A stretch of 64,000 bases of DNA from Dysidea avara (taxonomy: Eukaryota; Porifera; Demospongiae; Dictyoceratida; Dysideidae). Below the pieces are notes generated by a model, which ran no database searches, was not told the DNA's origin, and saw nothing but the letters and a program-made list of their open reading frames with translations. Each line of letters starts with the position of its first letter. The first letter of the stretch is position 1. The translations under genes and the position numbers were made by a program. Of the stretch, positions 24,910-37,113 are shown piece by piece. The stretch is taken from assembly GCF_963678975.1 (NCBI RefSeq), contig NC_089275.1, positions 36,804,819 through 36,868,818 on the forward strand. Direction: 5' to 3'.

Positions 24910-25311
24910 CTTTTGTGCAGTTTTTATGTTCACTTCACAAAAATCGCACCTATTTTGCCAGCATTTTGCTCATTGTTTTTACCCATCCATTATTCCAAAC
25001 CTATTGCCAGCAAAATCAATGTGTCCCTAACTGAGTACCATGGTGATCCCTGGAGAAGTAGTAGTACGTACTTATATTCATTTTGACCATATTTTGGAAG
25101 ATCAGTCTTAATGTCATGCTTGGAGTAAGAAGTCCACATTTATGTGTCACCACTAAATCACTTATGCAGGTACCTGATAAAATATGCTATAACACAAGGT
25201 ACTGACTAGTGATTCTAATCACTGTAGAGCTGATTGGAAGTTTGGAATGCCTTATTTTAATTAAGTTTTAAAATGTACCATAAAGGTTACGTTTCCAAAA
25301 GCCATTCACAT

Positions 25312-25554
25312 ATGTGACCCAGTCTGCGAAAAGGGGTCTTATAGCCTTTCCAAATTGTCAAGTTTGACTAATCATAACTCCTCATGGTTTTATCCTATCA
25401 CCTTCATAAATATTACACCAAGCCATAGTGCTATGTTAGGGGTATAGGAGCACCACATTTCAGGGTGATACCACATTCACAAGTTAAGTTACAGGTTGCC
25501 AAGTACATGCAATTGAAAAGGCTATAAGACCCCTTTTCGCAGACCGGGTCACAT
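25312..25554. mobile_element. MITE of the TGTGAC family, near-intact
   Basis: The 35-bp terminal inverted repeats differ at one position. The left starts ATGTGACCCAGTCTGCGAAA and the right ends TTTCGCAGACCGGGTCACAT. The total length is 243 bp and there is no coding content. It is probably one of the younger copies in the window. Confidence 0.85.
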
Positions 25555-26550
25555 GTTATTAGTTTGTTATATAGATACATTACTGGTTGGTTGCATTGTG
25601 AAAAGCCTACACAACAATTTAAATACCAGACATTTTTCTGCTCACACAGCAGACTATTTTTATGTGGGAGATTTCTATGATTTTCATTTCAGATCATCCT
25701 CATGTACTTAGCTAGCAATGATGTAACTACAAATATAAGTATAGGCACACAGGTCACTTGCAATACAACTGAACCAATTAACCTTTAGCTACATAAGTCT
25801 TCACAAGAATGGTGAAATTATCCAGTCATTCAATGTATGTATGCTTGTCTATTATTTATTAGTAAGACTAACTTCTTCCTCCATTATAAGTAGCTATAAG
25901 AATACAACTATTGTTTTAATTTTTGGTCTGTGAACCCTGTATCATTATAGTGTCTTCCTTTGCTGAAGTTTGATAATGAAGTGTGGGTGGGTGGTTGTAT
26001 ACTTAGAGGCTATTGTTAGTACAATAGTTCCTTTGCCACGAGTAAAACACTACTGCAAATTTGGGTTTGTTAACCAATAACAGATGGATAAAATCATACC
26101 AAAACTTCTGCTGCTAAAGTACAGCATCAACTGTATACACTCAGACATGCCATTGATTGAGATTAGTCTTGTGGACACAGCCTTTCAATTACAAAACAAG
26201 TTCATTTTTCAATAAATTCTATAGCTCAGTGGAGGAGAAGTGTGTTTAAGGTTAAATAATTTGAATGCAATACAAGTAGGTTCCTGCTGTTGTTGTGACT
26301 GCTATAGTTTTGAGGATGCCTAGATTGCACTGTACTGGAGAATCAAGTCACTACTGTGTTAGGATTTTTGTACTCAAATATTCAACTCCCTAGCATGCAT
26401 AGGCCAGGGTTTAGCTTTCTTACAGGTGATGAAAGAGCAGTTCCATGCTGGAGTCACCATTAAGTTCAGTCTCAAGATGATGTGGGCTTAAGCTGCATTT
26501 CCAGCAATAACTTGGAAGTACAAGATATGGATTTTGTATTATTGTATTGT

Positions 26551-27240
26551 ATTGTATTAATGCTTTACAGTGACCAGCACTGAAGGTCTGCAGCAACATG
26601 TGCTGCAGCCTTAGGATTACCTAACCTAACTTCAAAGACTTAGACTTAGTGACTTATAGCTGAAAAGGTGTAACAGAAAAGGGGCCAAAGTAAGGAAAAA
26701 AATCCCTCCAACCCCAGGAATTGAACTGCAGGTCACCCAATGTCTAGTCGGGGCCACACTCAGTCTCCTCCAGGAGGGATGGATTTTCTTCCTTAATCCT
26801 AAAGTATTTATTGTATTAATGCTTTACAGTGACCAGCACTGAAGGTCTGCAGCAACATGTGCTGCAGCCTTAGGATTACCTAATCTAATTTCAAGTACTT
26901 AGACTTAGTGACTTATAGCTGAAAAGGTGTAACAGAAAAGGGGCCAAAGTAAGGAAAAAAATCCCTCCAACCCCAGGAATCGAACTGCAGGTCACCCAAT
27001 GTCTAGTCGGGGCCACACTCAGTCTCCTTCAGGAGGGATGGATTTTCTTCCTTAATCCTAAAGTATTTATTGTATTAATGCTTTACAGTGACCAGCACTG
27101 AAGGTCTGCAGCAACATGAGCTGCAGCCTTAGGATTACCTAACCTAATTTCAAGGACTTAGACTTAGTGACTTATAGCTGAAAAGGTGTAACAGAAAAGG
27201 GGCCAAAGTAAGGAAAAAAATCCCTCCAACCCCAGGAATT
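26551..27240 (-). mobile_element. Tandem trimer of a tRNA-derived SINE
   Basis: Three head-to-tail units start at 26551, 26810 and 27069 with a period of 259 bp. On the minus strand each full unit begins with a tRNA-like head (box-B-like GCAGTTCAATTCC, preceded by GTGTGGCCCCGACTAG). A body and then a 3' end reading CACTGTAAAGCATTAATACA follow, with a simple repeat tail. The third unit stops at the AGGAATT position and lacks the head. Units differ by only a few bases, so the tandem expansion is recent. Lone fragments of the family lie at 19045 and 42150. Confidence 0.8.
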
Positions 27241-27429
27241 TGAAGGTGGTCATTTAAAGTTGATTGCCACACAGAAGTTGAAAGATAAAGGTCATTTACA
27301 TGCTCTCACACTATATGTGTATAGGATTAAATGAGTGGTGGCATGAGCAATGCTGGAGTAATTTGCTATAGTAGGAACCACAAAGGAGTAGGCATGGTCC
27401 ACAAAATAACATCACCCAAGAACCAGCTT

Positions 27430-28120
27430 CAATTTCCCTGACAATGATGAGGCAGTATTGGTTAAGTAAAACTAAGCCCAAACAAGCTTTCAGATTGATC
27501 CAAAATGCTTTCAAGAAGTTGCTATAGAATTTAAAAAATACATTATTTAACAACTGACTGACTGATTGATGCCTCCAGACAAGCATAACTCGATAATGGC
27601 AAAGGCTATGGGCTTGATTTTTTCACTGATCAATGTCACTTCGGCCCGAGAGGTGCCTTTTGGCATACCGCACTACGTCCACTGTAATCTTCATGGACTT
27701 ACCAGTGTCCTCCTTTGTGTCCCATTCATCTGTATTGACAGTGAAAAGTGTCGATTTGGTGATAACACATGATTGCTTTCCTTTGTAATGGAAATCTTCC
27801 GTATTTGTCATAGTGGCTATTTTGATAGCAGAGGTGCTTTTCAAACAGTTCTTGATTCGTGCTGCTGTGTAACAGGTTGAAAATACATGCCTGTAGCCGA
27901 TAATGAAGCGTAATGGATACTTCACTTTAATTGATATAACTAGGGTGCACAGCACCATTTCTTTCTTTTGGTATGCATGAATTGCAGAGGTGCGTTTTGA
28001 ACAGTTCTTGATCTGAAATGCTGCGTAGCAGGTTGAACATAGCTGACAATGAAGCGTAATGGATACTTCACTTTTCAGATGATAATTGGGGTACGCAGTG
28101 CCATTTCAGATGCAGTATGT
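27430..28120 (-). repeat. Dispersed repeat region with an internal tandem duplication
   Basis: The words at 27480-27630 are the reverse complement of 17255-17400. From about 27826 to 27960 and again from 27985 to 28110, a block of about 130 bp is duplicated (ACAGTTCTTGAT ... AATGAAGCGTAATGGATACT). The 111-codon minus-strand ORF across the first block (27623-27958) has no recognisable family and is probably incidental. Confidence 0.55.
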
Positions 28121-28187
28121 GTGGATTCACCAGTCATAATAATTTATTTACAAAAAAAGTTAATTAACAAAAATTTGGAATTTTTAA

Positions 28188-28260
28188 CTAGAGTGGGGAC
28201 CATAACACATCAGTAAAAAGTACTGAAACAAGCTGGAGTAGTGGACGATATTAAATCACA
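28188..28260. mobile_element. Half copy of the ACTAGAG MITE
   Basis: Starts AACTAGAGTGGGGACCATAA and matches the left arm of 17119-17242, including the left flank. No right arm is present. Confidence 0.6.
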
Positions 28261-28343
28261 GTAAAACAATAAGAAGTGTCATATCCCTACCATGTAGAGT
28301 ACTTGTTATATAAGTGATCAATAAACATCAATCAATTGTCTTA

Positions 28344-28552
28344 CTGTATAGCCAGAAATTTTTGAGGAACGAAACTTTAGTGAGTAGTGACAATTTCATG
28401 AAAATACAATCGTGAAACGTTGAGATTGCATACAACTATATATTACCAATGTGCAAAGGTTTTCTAGACTTTCGTAGAATTAAAAAATGCAAAAATCGGA
28501 TTTTACTTAGTTTCGCGAAAGTTTCGTCCCTCGAAAATTTCTAGCTATACGG
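28344..28552. mobile_element. MITE with CTGTATAGCCAGAAA ends and TA flanks
   Basis: Left CTGTATAGCCAGAAATTTTT and right AAATTTCTAGCTATACGG are inverted repeats. The arms continue through GAGGAACGAAACTTT and its complement. TA flanks both sides, as expected for a Tc1/mariner-type TA duplication. Confidence 0.8.
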
Positions 28553-28619
28553 TATATTCCTTAAAAACAATTATTGTATACGTAGCTATGTACATATATT
28601 ATGTATAATATTTATTTAT

Positions 28620-28690
28620 TTATTAAGGCTTCACAGCACAAGTGCTAAAGGTCTGTAGCACACCTAGTCCTACAGCCTGTTTAAAAAATG
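28620..28690 (-). mobile_element. SINE 3'-end fragment (second subfamily)
   Basis: (TTTA)n followed by TTAAGGCTTCACAGCACAAG, GTGCTAAAGGTCTGTAG and a CCTACAGCCTGTT block. The same fragment occurs at 34155-34222. It resembles the CTTTACAGTGACCAGCACTG end of the 26551 family but is distinct. Confidence 0.6.
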
Positions 28691-29007
28691 TTATATTAAG
28701 TGTGGAGAAAAAATTCATGACTGGACCTGGGCAGCCCCAATCCTGCAGTTATCCACTTTACACTCAAACATTTACAGGAGTCTGCCAGGTGGTCAGGATG
28801 TTTTTCCTTGTCAATTTCATGTATTTGTATCCTAGAGAGTGACATATATATATAAGGGTAAAGCTTGCAAATCTGTACCTATGTCATCTTAGTATAGTAT
28901 AATTCTCAGGCCTCAGTTAGGATCGTCATGAGTGTCTACTGAATAAGACATTGCTAGATATGTATGTACAGCATAGTGAAAACATAAACTTTTATCGTAC
29001 TTTGTAG

Positions 29008-30208
<1,201 letters not shown>

Positions 30209-30374
30209 GTCTGAAGACAAGCAAATTAATCACAATAATTATACAGAGCTGATTTTCTTAGCCACATAGACAAAGTAACCACGAAGTTGCATGTATTTAC
30301 CCTTTATTGTAATTGTGTTTTCCTACTGTAATTGTAATCTCAGAGTTGCTAAAATTTCATGGTTGTATCCACAG

Positions 30375-30556
30375 GTTTACAAGGAATACAAGGACCACCT
30401 GGTCCTAAAGGAAATACAGGATCAACTGGACCACCTGGTGCTAGAGGACCTCCTGGTTTACCTGGTAGTAAAGGAGATACAGGACCACCTGGCTCCATAT
30501 TAATGCCTGCTCCTACTGATTCTCCCGCAGATTGTCCAGAATGTGATGAACCTTAA
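30375..30556 (+). CDS. Transmembrane collagen A, exon 3 (C-terminal end)
   Basis: The acceptor CCACAG is at 30369-30374. The phase-1 join gives [13 protein letters not shown] with the Gly-X-Y register intact. More triplets ([19 protein letters not shown]) follow, then a short non-collagenous tail [20 protein letters not shown] and TAA. The CPEC pair could form disulfides between chains. Gene B has a shorter PPPSDTS tail without cysteines, so the two chains differ in how they can be cross-linked at this end. Confidence 0.85.
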
Positions 30557-30702
30557 TCTGACATGTACAGTATAATGTACCATTATGCACTAAACACTGA
30601 ATTGTAGCTAATACTACGTATAGTCTTACAATATATGTTACTATACTACTGTACTGTATATAGTGACTAATATTTACTGTCACATCAAGAGTTCATAATA
30701 AT

Positions 30703-30959
30703 TATGTTACCAGATTTGCAAAAAGGTACTTTTCCACACATTTGACATACCAGCAAACAAAATGATGTAACACTTGAATCCTTACACTGATTAACTTTCT
30801 CGTAGTATCAAAATGTAGTCAGATATAGTAGCTATATGCATTGAAAATTTCAAACAATTATATGCCATGATCAAAAAGTTATGAAGCTTAAATTTAAAGT
30901 TCAAAATATGGGTCAAATTTTGTGTGTGAAAAGGTACCTTTTTACAAATCCGGTCATAC
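30703..30959. mobile_element. MITE of the TGTGAC family (diverged)
   Basis: Left TATGTTACCAGATTTGCAAA pairs with right TTTACAAATCCGGTCATACA. The arms extend through AAGGTAC/GTACCTT. Confidence 0.7.
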
Positions 30960-31875
30960 ATTATATGGGGGAGGACTATAATACAATGAACTCTTGGTCA
31001 TAATAGTATATTGTATACAGAATACAATTATACCTATTCAGACGAGTTGATGCTAATGTCTGATGCACAGATGAGTCACTAATACTTTGCATGAATTGCA
31101 AATCACTGTATACAGCAGTTGGCCATTTGAAATAAGCAACCACAGTATCCAAAGGACACCAAGAATTTTAAAAAGATGTTGCCTTTTTCTTTTAGAAATA
31201 TAAACTAGTCACCTGGCTACATGGGCAATATAATTATATTCTAGTGTATATTCACTGTGGATACTTTCTTTACATCCAATACAAACAGTACAAAATAATG
31301 TAGACAGTGAGTGTGTTTTTGTCTGATTAAAACGCAGTATACTACGTATGTGATTGTATGGTTTTGAATTTTGCAATGTATCAAAGTGCAATAGTACTGT
31401 ATTACTATTATAATAGATCATACAATATGGAGGTTTGTACTTTCTACAATGTATATATATATATATTGGCCAGAAACCAGCCTCACAACACCTTTATGAT
31501 GCTTTGGCAGTTAGGTAAGCCGAAAAATGTGTTCAGTGTGACCAGAAATGCTTCCAATAGGTAGCTAATGCTAGTTAGTAAATTTTTTACTGACTGGTAC
31601 CTTCAGACAAATGTAGCTAACTGAATAACAATTAAGGGTTAATATAGCTATATCTAAATTATATTTTCACTGTTAGAGTTGGAACCCTCCTAGACACTGT
31701 ATCTGAAATACTCAGAACACAACATTACTGTTGGAGAGCAGCCTTACAATGGGAGTGGTATTTAATTAAGCATCAAATAATGGCCTGTGGTGACCACAAA
31801 CATACTTCAAATAAACTTAGAGGTTAATCAACAGCTAGCCTAAGTGTACACAATGGGTCGATGCTATTTGCTGTA

Positions 31876-31992
31876 CAGTAGGACCTCGATTATATAAATG
31901 TATGGGCTTCAGTTATCCGAACAAATTTACTTATCTGAACATTTTTGTGATTCAGCTGACACAAAGGTGTTCGGATAATGGAGGTCCTACTG
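31876..31992. mobile_element. Pogo/Tigger-type MITE, 117 bp, TA flanks
   Basis: Ends CAGTAGGACCTCGATTAT and its imperfect complement (GAGGTCCTACTG), with TA on both sides. The termini are of the pogo/Tigger group of the Tc1/mariner superfamily. Confidence 0.85.
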
Positions 31993-32107
31993 TACTTCTA
32001 ACTTGTGGGATGCATGAAACTTCAATTTAATACTGTAAAACACCTGATTTCTTGCTGTAGTGTACTTGACAAGAAATAGTGCTCACATTATGTTACTGCA
32101 ACATAGG

Positions 32108-32398
32108 CAGTGGCAATTTTAGACCTGACCTACAGGGGGGGGGGAAGTAGGGAACAGCATAACTATTGTTGTTTGGCTATAGTATAAAGTAGAATTTTCA
32201 GGGGGGTCTGGGGGTGCAACCCCCAGAAGCTGCAGGATTTTTGCAATTTAAAGGCTTGAAAACAGCCTAAAATTTGTTCTAAAAACATGAAAAATGCTAA
32301 AAATAACAATGCCAATCTATACAGCAACTTTTCCCCAAGATTTTTTAAAAGTTATTTTTTAACAGGGGGGCCATGGCCCCCCCTTTGAATCGCCTATG
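32108..32398. mobile_element. hAT-type MITE with 8-bp target duplication AACATAGG
   Basis: AACATAGG occurs immediately on both sides (32100-32107 and 32399-32406). The element starts CAGTGGCAATTTTAGA and ends TTTGAATCGCCTATG, imperfect inverted repeats of the hAT CAGNGG type. G-run and C-run segments flank an AT-rich middle. The 8-bp duplication is diagnostic for hAT-like transposition. Confidence 0.85.
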
Positions 32399-32862
32399 AA
32401 CATAGGCACTTATTCCATGTATAATATTTCCCTGGTGTATGGATCAAACTAGATAGCTAGAAATAATTGTGGTGGTAAGTGTAGTAAATCATCTGAGTAC
32501 ACAGTAACGTGCTAACATTGTATGTCATTGCCCTGCATTGTATGCAATAAATTTTTAAAGATGTGGTTTACAAAATTGATAGGGTCATAAGTATTCGTTG
32601 ATTCTGTGCCAGCTAGTTATGGGTTACATCAGCAAGTCCTCTGGTAATGAGGTTATTGAATCTACTATTCACAAGGTACCTGATAGTTCCATAGGTCAGT
32701 TTATTATTAAAGTTCTCACTAACTATTTCAAATCTCTACAGATAACGTTACTTTTTGAGATCAAATTCCTACTGACTGTTCTATTAGAGTATTTCGATCA
32801 TTACTTTCTAGGTTGGCTGATCCGGCACTCACGTGAATAAAAAAAAACGTAGGGCCCTCTCA

Positions 32863-32960
32863 AACGAAAACCACACACACAAAATCCTCCATCAGGAATT
32901 GAACCCAGGGCCTCCCAGCCCAGAGTCGTAGCCTGTGCTACGTGGCTCCCAGCTACTTAC
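32863..32960 (-). mobile_element. tRNA-derived SINE head
   Basis: On the minus strand there is a box-A-like GGGAGCCACGTAGCACAGG and a box B GGGTTCAATTCC at 32906-32895, about 30 bp apart. A T-rich body follows. It lacks proper acceptor and anticodon stems, so it is a SINE rather than a tRNA gene. Three bases of flank on the left include a CACACACA run. Confidence 0.65.
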
Positions 32961-33124
32961 CTCTCTTATTTAGCCGGGGTCCGCAACGTGAAATTTCGAC
33001 CTCTGAGAATCAGCTATCAAACCACCTACAAATGCTAGGCTAGGTACCACTTATAAATTATATAGAAAATGCCAGATTGGCGCAATTTTTAAACGTCTTG
33101 TCGCTCAAATATTATGTTTACTGA

Positions 33125-34461
33125 CAGAGGCGGATCAAGGGGGGGGGGGGGGGGGGGAGGGGGCAGTGCCCCCCCCTTTAGAATTTCTTTATAGTGTTGC
33201 TCATTGAACATAGCTAGGTACTTTAAACATAATTCAAACATTTTTTATGCAGTTTATGACTATGTGTAATATAATAAATCTGTCTTTAGCAAATTATTAC
33301 CCATATTGACATAGCACAAGGAGAACTAGGTGGGATAGAGCACCCTCTACGTTTAGAAATCGAGATACTCTAATAGAACAGTCATTTAACGAAGTCTATA
33401 TTATCGTGGCACATTAAATAACATTAAAAAAAAATTTACTCTAATAAAACAGTCAAGAGTAACATAATAATAAAACACTGTTTATCATTTTGAACAACTA
33501 AAGACTTGTTCTAAATTGAGTTAATGACTCTATCCACATACTAGTGACTATATTTAGAAATTCTCTGGAGATGCAGCTGCACACAAAATGCCAGGATTAT
33601 CTAGTTTTTGTGATGCTTGTGCAGGGGACCTTGTGCTGATTCTAAAAATTTCAACTTAATTTCAGTCAAAATTAGCATTCTCAAAAAGTCAAATTTTCAA
33701 AATTTCTTTATAGACTTTATAGCTACTGACAGTTTCAGTAACTTCCAGCATTGAATTTTCATAAGCATTACAAATTTTAGTCAAAATTGCCACTATAAAT
33801 TCAATCTCACAATGTTAAGTTTTCAAAATTTCATTAGGGACCAGTTTGAACTAATTCTCTGTTTTTTTTTAACTCAGTATATCTTCCAGTGTTTGAACTA
33901 CATGTATATTCAATCAAAATTGTTACCAAATTCAATCTCAGAATGTTATTTTTCAAAATTTCTTAGGGAGCAGCCTGGGCCTTTACACTAAATCTGGTTT
34001 TTAACTCAGTAGCTTCCAGTGTTTAAACTGTCAACAAACTTCAGTTAAAATTGCCACTAAATTCTATCTCAGAGCATTAAACTTTCAAAATTTCATTAGG
34101 GAGCAGCTGCAGCCTACAGTATGTCTTTACAGTGACACTAATTCTATTCTTTTTAAATTTATTAAGGCTTTACAGCACAAGTGCTAAAGGTCTGTAGGAC
34201 ACCTGGTCCTACAGCCTGTTAAAGTTGTTACAGAAACTCAGTATCTTCCAGTGTTTGAACTATCAACAAATTTCAGTCAAAATTGTCACCAAATTCAATC
34301 TCAGAACGTTAAATTTTCAAATTTTCCTGGGGGGGGGGATGTCCCCAGACCCCCCAAGAAAGCTCATGCTTTGCATTTTGCGGAGTGTGCTTTACACACT
34401 GCGGAGTGACTTCTACCTGTGTGCCCCCCCACACCTTAGCAAAATTCTGGATCCACCCCTG
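33125..34461. mobile_element. Large hAT-like non-autonomous element with an internal tandem array
   Basis: The left end CAGAGGCGGATCAAGG is followed by a G-run. The right end is TGGATCCACCCCTG. The interior (about 33640-34330) holds about five diverged units of about 130 bp, with shared words CAAAATTG, AATCTCAGA, TTTTCAAAATTTC, TTAGGGA and CTTCCAGTGTTTGAAC. The related element at 21251 has one unit. A SINE fragment (34155-34222) and two TGACTG motifs (33361 and 33438) lie inside. No clean 8-bp duplication was found. Confidence 0.5.
34155..34222 (-). mobile_element. SINE 3'-end fragment
   Basis: Same sequence as 28620-28690: TTAAGGCTTTACAGCACAAG, GGTCTGTAGGACACC and CCTACAGCCTGTT. Confidence 0.6.
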
Positions 34462-34529
34462 TTACAACTGAATGATCACAACTCTGGCAATTTAACATCT
34501 CCAAATGTAAGTATCTCCATTTTTGCCCA

Positions 34530-34900
34530 GCTCACCATCATGGCTTCTATCATCTTAATAGAATTTCAATTGACACAGTTACATCCCACAATGACCTCGG
34601 AATTCTCTTTGATGACAAGCTTAAGTTTCATGATCATGCCACTACAGTTCAAAGCTAATCGAATACTTGGTAGCTATGGTCAAGAAATCTTTTGAATATC
34701 TACGTAAGTTGTTTACCACACTAGTTTGACCCATCTTGAAATACAGTAATGCCATTTGGGGACCACTATTTACCCTCGATCAGAGAAATGTTGAAAAGGT
34801 ATACAACGTAGAGCTACCCGTCTCCTCCCATCATTACATGACAAATCCTATACTGAGAGGCTGTCCCTACTATCCTTCATATATGCTCCGCTGTGGTTGG
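34530..34900 (+). pseudogene. Fragment of a LINE reverse transcriptase
   Basis: In alternating frames it reads TVTSHNDLGILFDDKLKFHD, KANRILGSYG, then LEIQYNAIWGPLFTLDQRNV and EKVYNVE. This is the conserved region after the polymerase core of CR1/Jockey/L2-like reverse transcriptases (DLG....D.L.F..H, then IWGP, then EKVQ). Frameshifts separate the parts, so the copy is dead. The reading frame ends before the tail seen at 20204. Confidence 0.7.
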
Positions 34901-35020
34901 TGAATGGTGGACCTGGTGGACCTATTTTCATCCACTTTTGGAAGGTTTTTACTCCTGTACAATTTCATCCCAAAAATGGATGGAGATGACACATTTTTCC
35001 TATATAGTGAGCGAAATGAG

Positions 35021-35330
35021 TAATAATCATCCAGATTTGGATTGTTCTAGTCATCCAATTTTGAATGATAATTTTGTCAGTAAATAATCACGAATATTTG
35101 GATTGTTCTAATCTTCCACTTTTCAATGATAATTGAACTATAAAATAATCATCCAGATTTGGATTGCCCTAGTCATCATCCAAATTTGGATTGTACTAGT
35201 CTTCCACTTGTTATCAAAACATCATCCAAATTCGGATTGTTCTAGTCTTCCACTTGTATATCATCCAAATTCGAATTGTTCTAGTATTCCACTTTTGGAT
35301 GATATTTTTATCATATAATCACATAGTGAT
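35021..35330. repeat. Minisatellite, about six diverged units
   Basis: The unit AATCATCCAAATTTGGATTG followed by TTCTAGTCTTCCACTT recurs with periods of 45-60 bp and variable lengths. The ORFs across it are repeat artefacts. Confidence 0.8.
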
Positions 35331-36575
35331 TTGATAGTACATGCATATTCTAAGGTGCGTAGGTCTCATGAGACATTTTTACAGTGAGCTTTTTGTATTA
35401 GTTTGGACAAGTATTGAAGTTTTGTCGAATAAAGTCAAGTGCTGAGTTTTCCTTTCTGGATAAACTTTGAATATGCATGTTAGCTTGTTAGCAGCTCTAA
35501 CACCAATATGTTTAATACATATGTGACAACCACTGCATGGTTAGTAAGAATAGTATGGATGCTGAGATTTCACTTGTAGTACTGTACATGACCATTAATC
35601 TTGTACTCTGTGACCTGGTGAACATCTTATTAATGCAACACACTTCTGGTCATTGAATTAGCTGCATCTGCCAAAGTTTAACCCATTCAACCTTAATAGC
35701 AATAATGAAACAGATAATTATCGCACTACAAAGATATGTAGTTCTACATGTGTCTAGCTACCCTAGTAACACATGTCAGCATTTGATTTTATACTATAAT
35801 ATGGACAGGTGCTTCTATACAGACCAGGGGAATTAGGACTAATGCCTAAATGATACAATCAATTAAGTGCACAAAGCATAAACACTTAACTTCTTAGTTC
35901 CCTTATATGGACATCAAGCAGGATATAGCAAACGACTTGATAGCTATTATTTCAGTGTCCCCTGTACTTTGATGAGATGATCCAGGCACACAACATGATG
36001 TGTACCATGATATGGTACATCATAATTTAGTTTGCTGTCCTTTTATATCATAAGAATCATTCATTTTGAAGTCATTTTGAACCGGCATGCATGGAGACAA
36101 AATGTTGCTATATATAAGCAAGATAAATGAACTACATGAATCTACATGAATGTTGACGTACATGAATTTTCCTGACACACACACGCATACAATATTATCA
36201 CACATACAATATTATTGTTGTCACATAACTATGCTGACTCACTATATGCTTCACAGGCTTTCTGTGGTCTCCTTGTAGATCCCTAGAAGGATAGTTACTA
36301 TTAAAGCACTAATGCATGGATTAGGAGTACAGATATTGTACACACAGTTCTAAATTAATTGCATTCCTTTTCAACTGAAATAATATCATTACTCACTTCA
36401 GGTAGCTGATACATTTTAAAGAAGTGACAACATTTTAGCTGTCACATTTCCCAAGCTCCACAATAGTATTATCTATAGGATGATGACCAGCAATCGCAAT
36501 TAAAATATAAAAATTAACACACTATAACTAGTAAAAAATTATTGTGTGGGATTCACCAGCAAGACTCATGATCAA
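35331..36575. other. Non-coding stretch, nothing recognised
   Basis: No gene or clear repeat identified on either strand. Confidence 0.35.
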
Positions 36576-36579
36576 GACT

Positions 36580-36665
36580 CATGGTAGTGAGTCGCGAGGC
36601 CAAGAAGCACAAAGTACGCGCCCACAAAATTAATAAACACGCGACCACTACTGTGAGTCATTTAC
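36580..36665. mobile_element. Short dispersed element (sister copy at 59511-59590)
   Basis: GGTAGTGAGTCGCGAGGCCA at the left and GCGACCACTACTGTGAGTCA at the right are imperfect inverted repeats. The interior is unusually GC-rich (AAAGTACGCGCCCAC). The second copy at 59511-59590 shares the ends and the GCCAAGAA and CGCCCA words. It is about 80 bp with no coding content. Confidence 0.65.
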
Positions 36666-36720
36666 ATGAGGGATCTATTATGCAATCTTTTAAAATCCGC
36701 ATGGTAAAATCTTGCTGCCA

Positions 36721-37113
36721 TTATCACATCCAACTAGCTGTACATGTGTGCTTGCAATATAAACAATACTACTGAGATGATAAAAGATGATTACACTGCA
36801 TTGTTACCAAAATTAATTTAACTAAAAATTTACAATTGGTTTCTACTTGGCCATCTTTTTATTTTAATATACAGTGCAAAAATTTGCTGATTTATTATCT
36901 GTGCTTGTATATACTCTTTGTAAGAGGTTTTGCACAGTAAACAATAATAATAATAACAATAATAATAATAACAAAAGATGGCCAAGTAGAAACCAATTGT
37001 AAAGTTTTAGTTAAATTAATTTTGGTAACAATGCAGTGTAATCATCTTTTATCATCTCAGTAGTATTGTTTATATTGCAAGCACACACGTACAGCTAGCT
37101 GGATGTGATAATG
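36721..37113. mobile_element. Foldback element with arms of about 141 bp
   Basis: The left arm (36721-36862, TTATCACATCCAACTAGCTG ... TACTTGGCCATCTTTTT) is the near-perfect reverse complement of the right arm (36973-37113). The loop of about 110 bp contains an (AAT)n tract. No coding content. High arm identity suggests recent origin. Confidence 0.9.

Larger units (their letters stand above)
22537..29007 (+). other. Intron 1 of collagen A (6.5 kb), packed with repeats
   Basis: Bounded by GTGAGT and TTTGTAG. It contains a (C)n(AC)n tract near 23418-23461, four copies of the TGACTG motif (23501, 24709, 24802, 24883), a TGTGAC MITE (25312-25554), the SINE trimer (26551-27240), repeats at 27430-28120 and MITEs at 28188 and 28344. 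No other gene is supported. The parts 22570-23400 and 23600-24700 hold nothing I recognise. Confidence 0.6.
30557..32107. other. Intergenic stretch after collagen A
   Basis: Contains the MITEs at 30703-30959 and 31876-31992. A piece at 31465-31560 (CCAGAAACCAGCCTCACAAC) recurs near 37380. No gene is recognised. Confidence 0.4.

Noticed and set aside
34225-34695. 156-codon ORF
   Set aside because: It runs through the end of a hAT-like element and then a frameshifted LINE fragment, so it is not a single gene.
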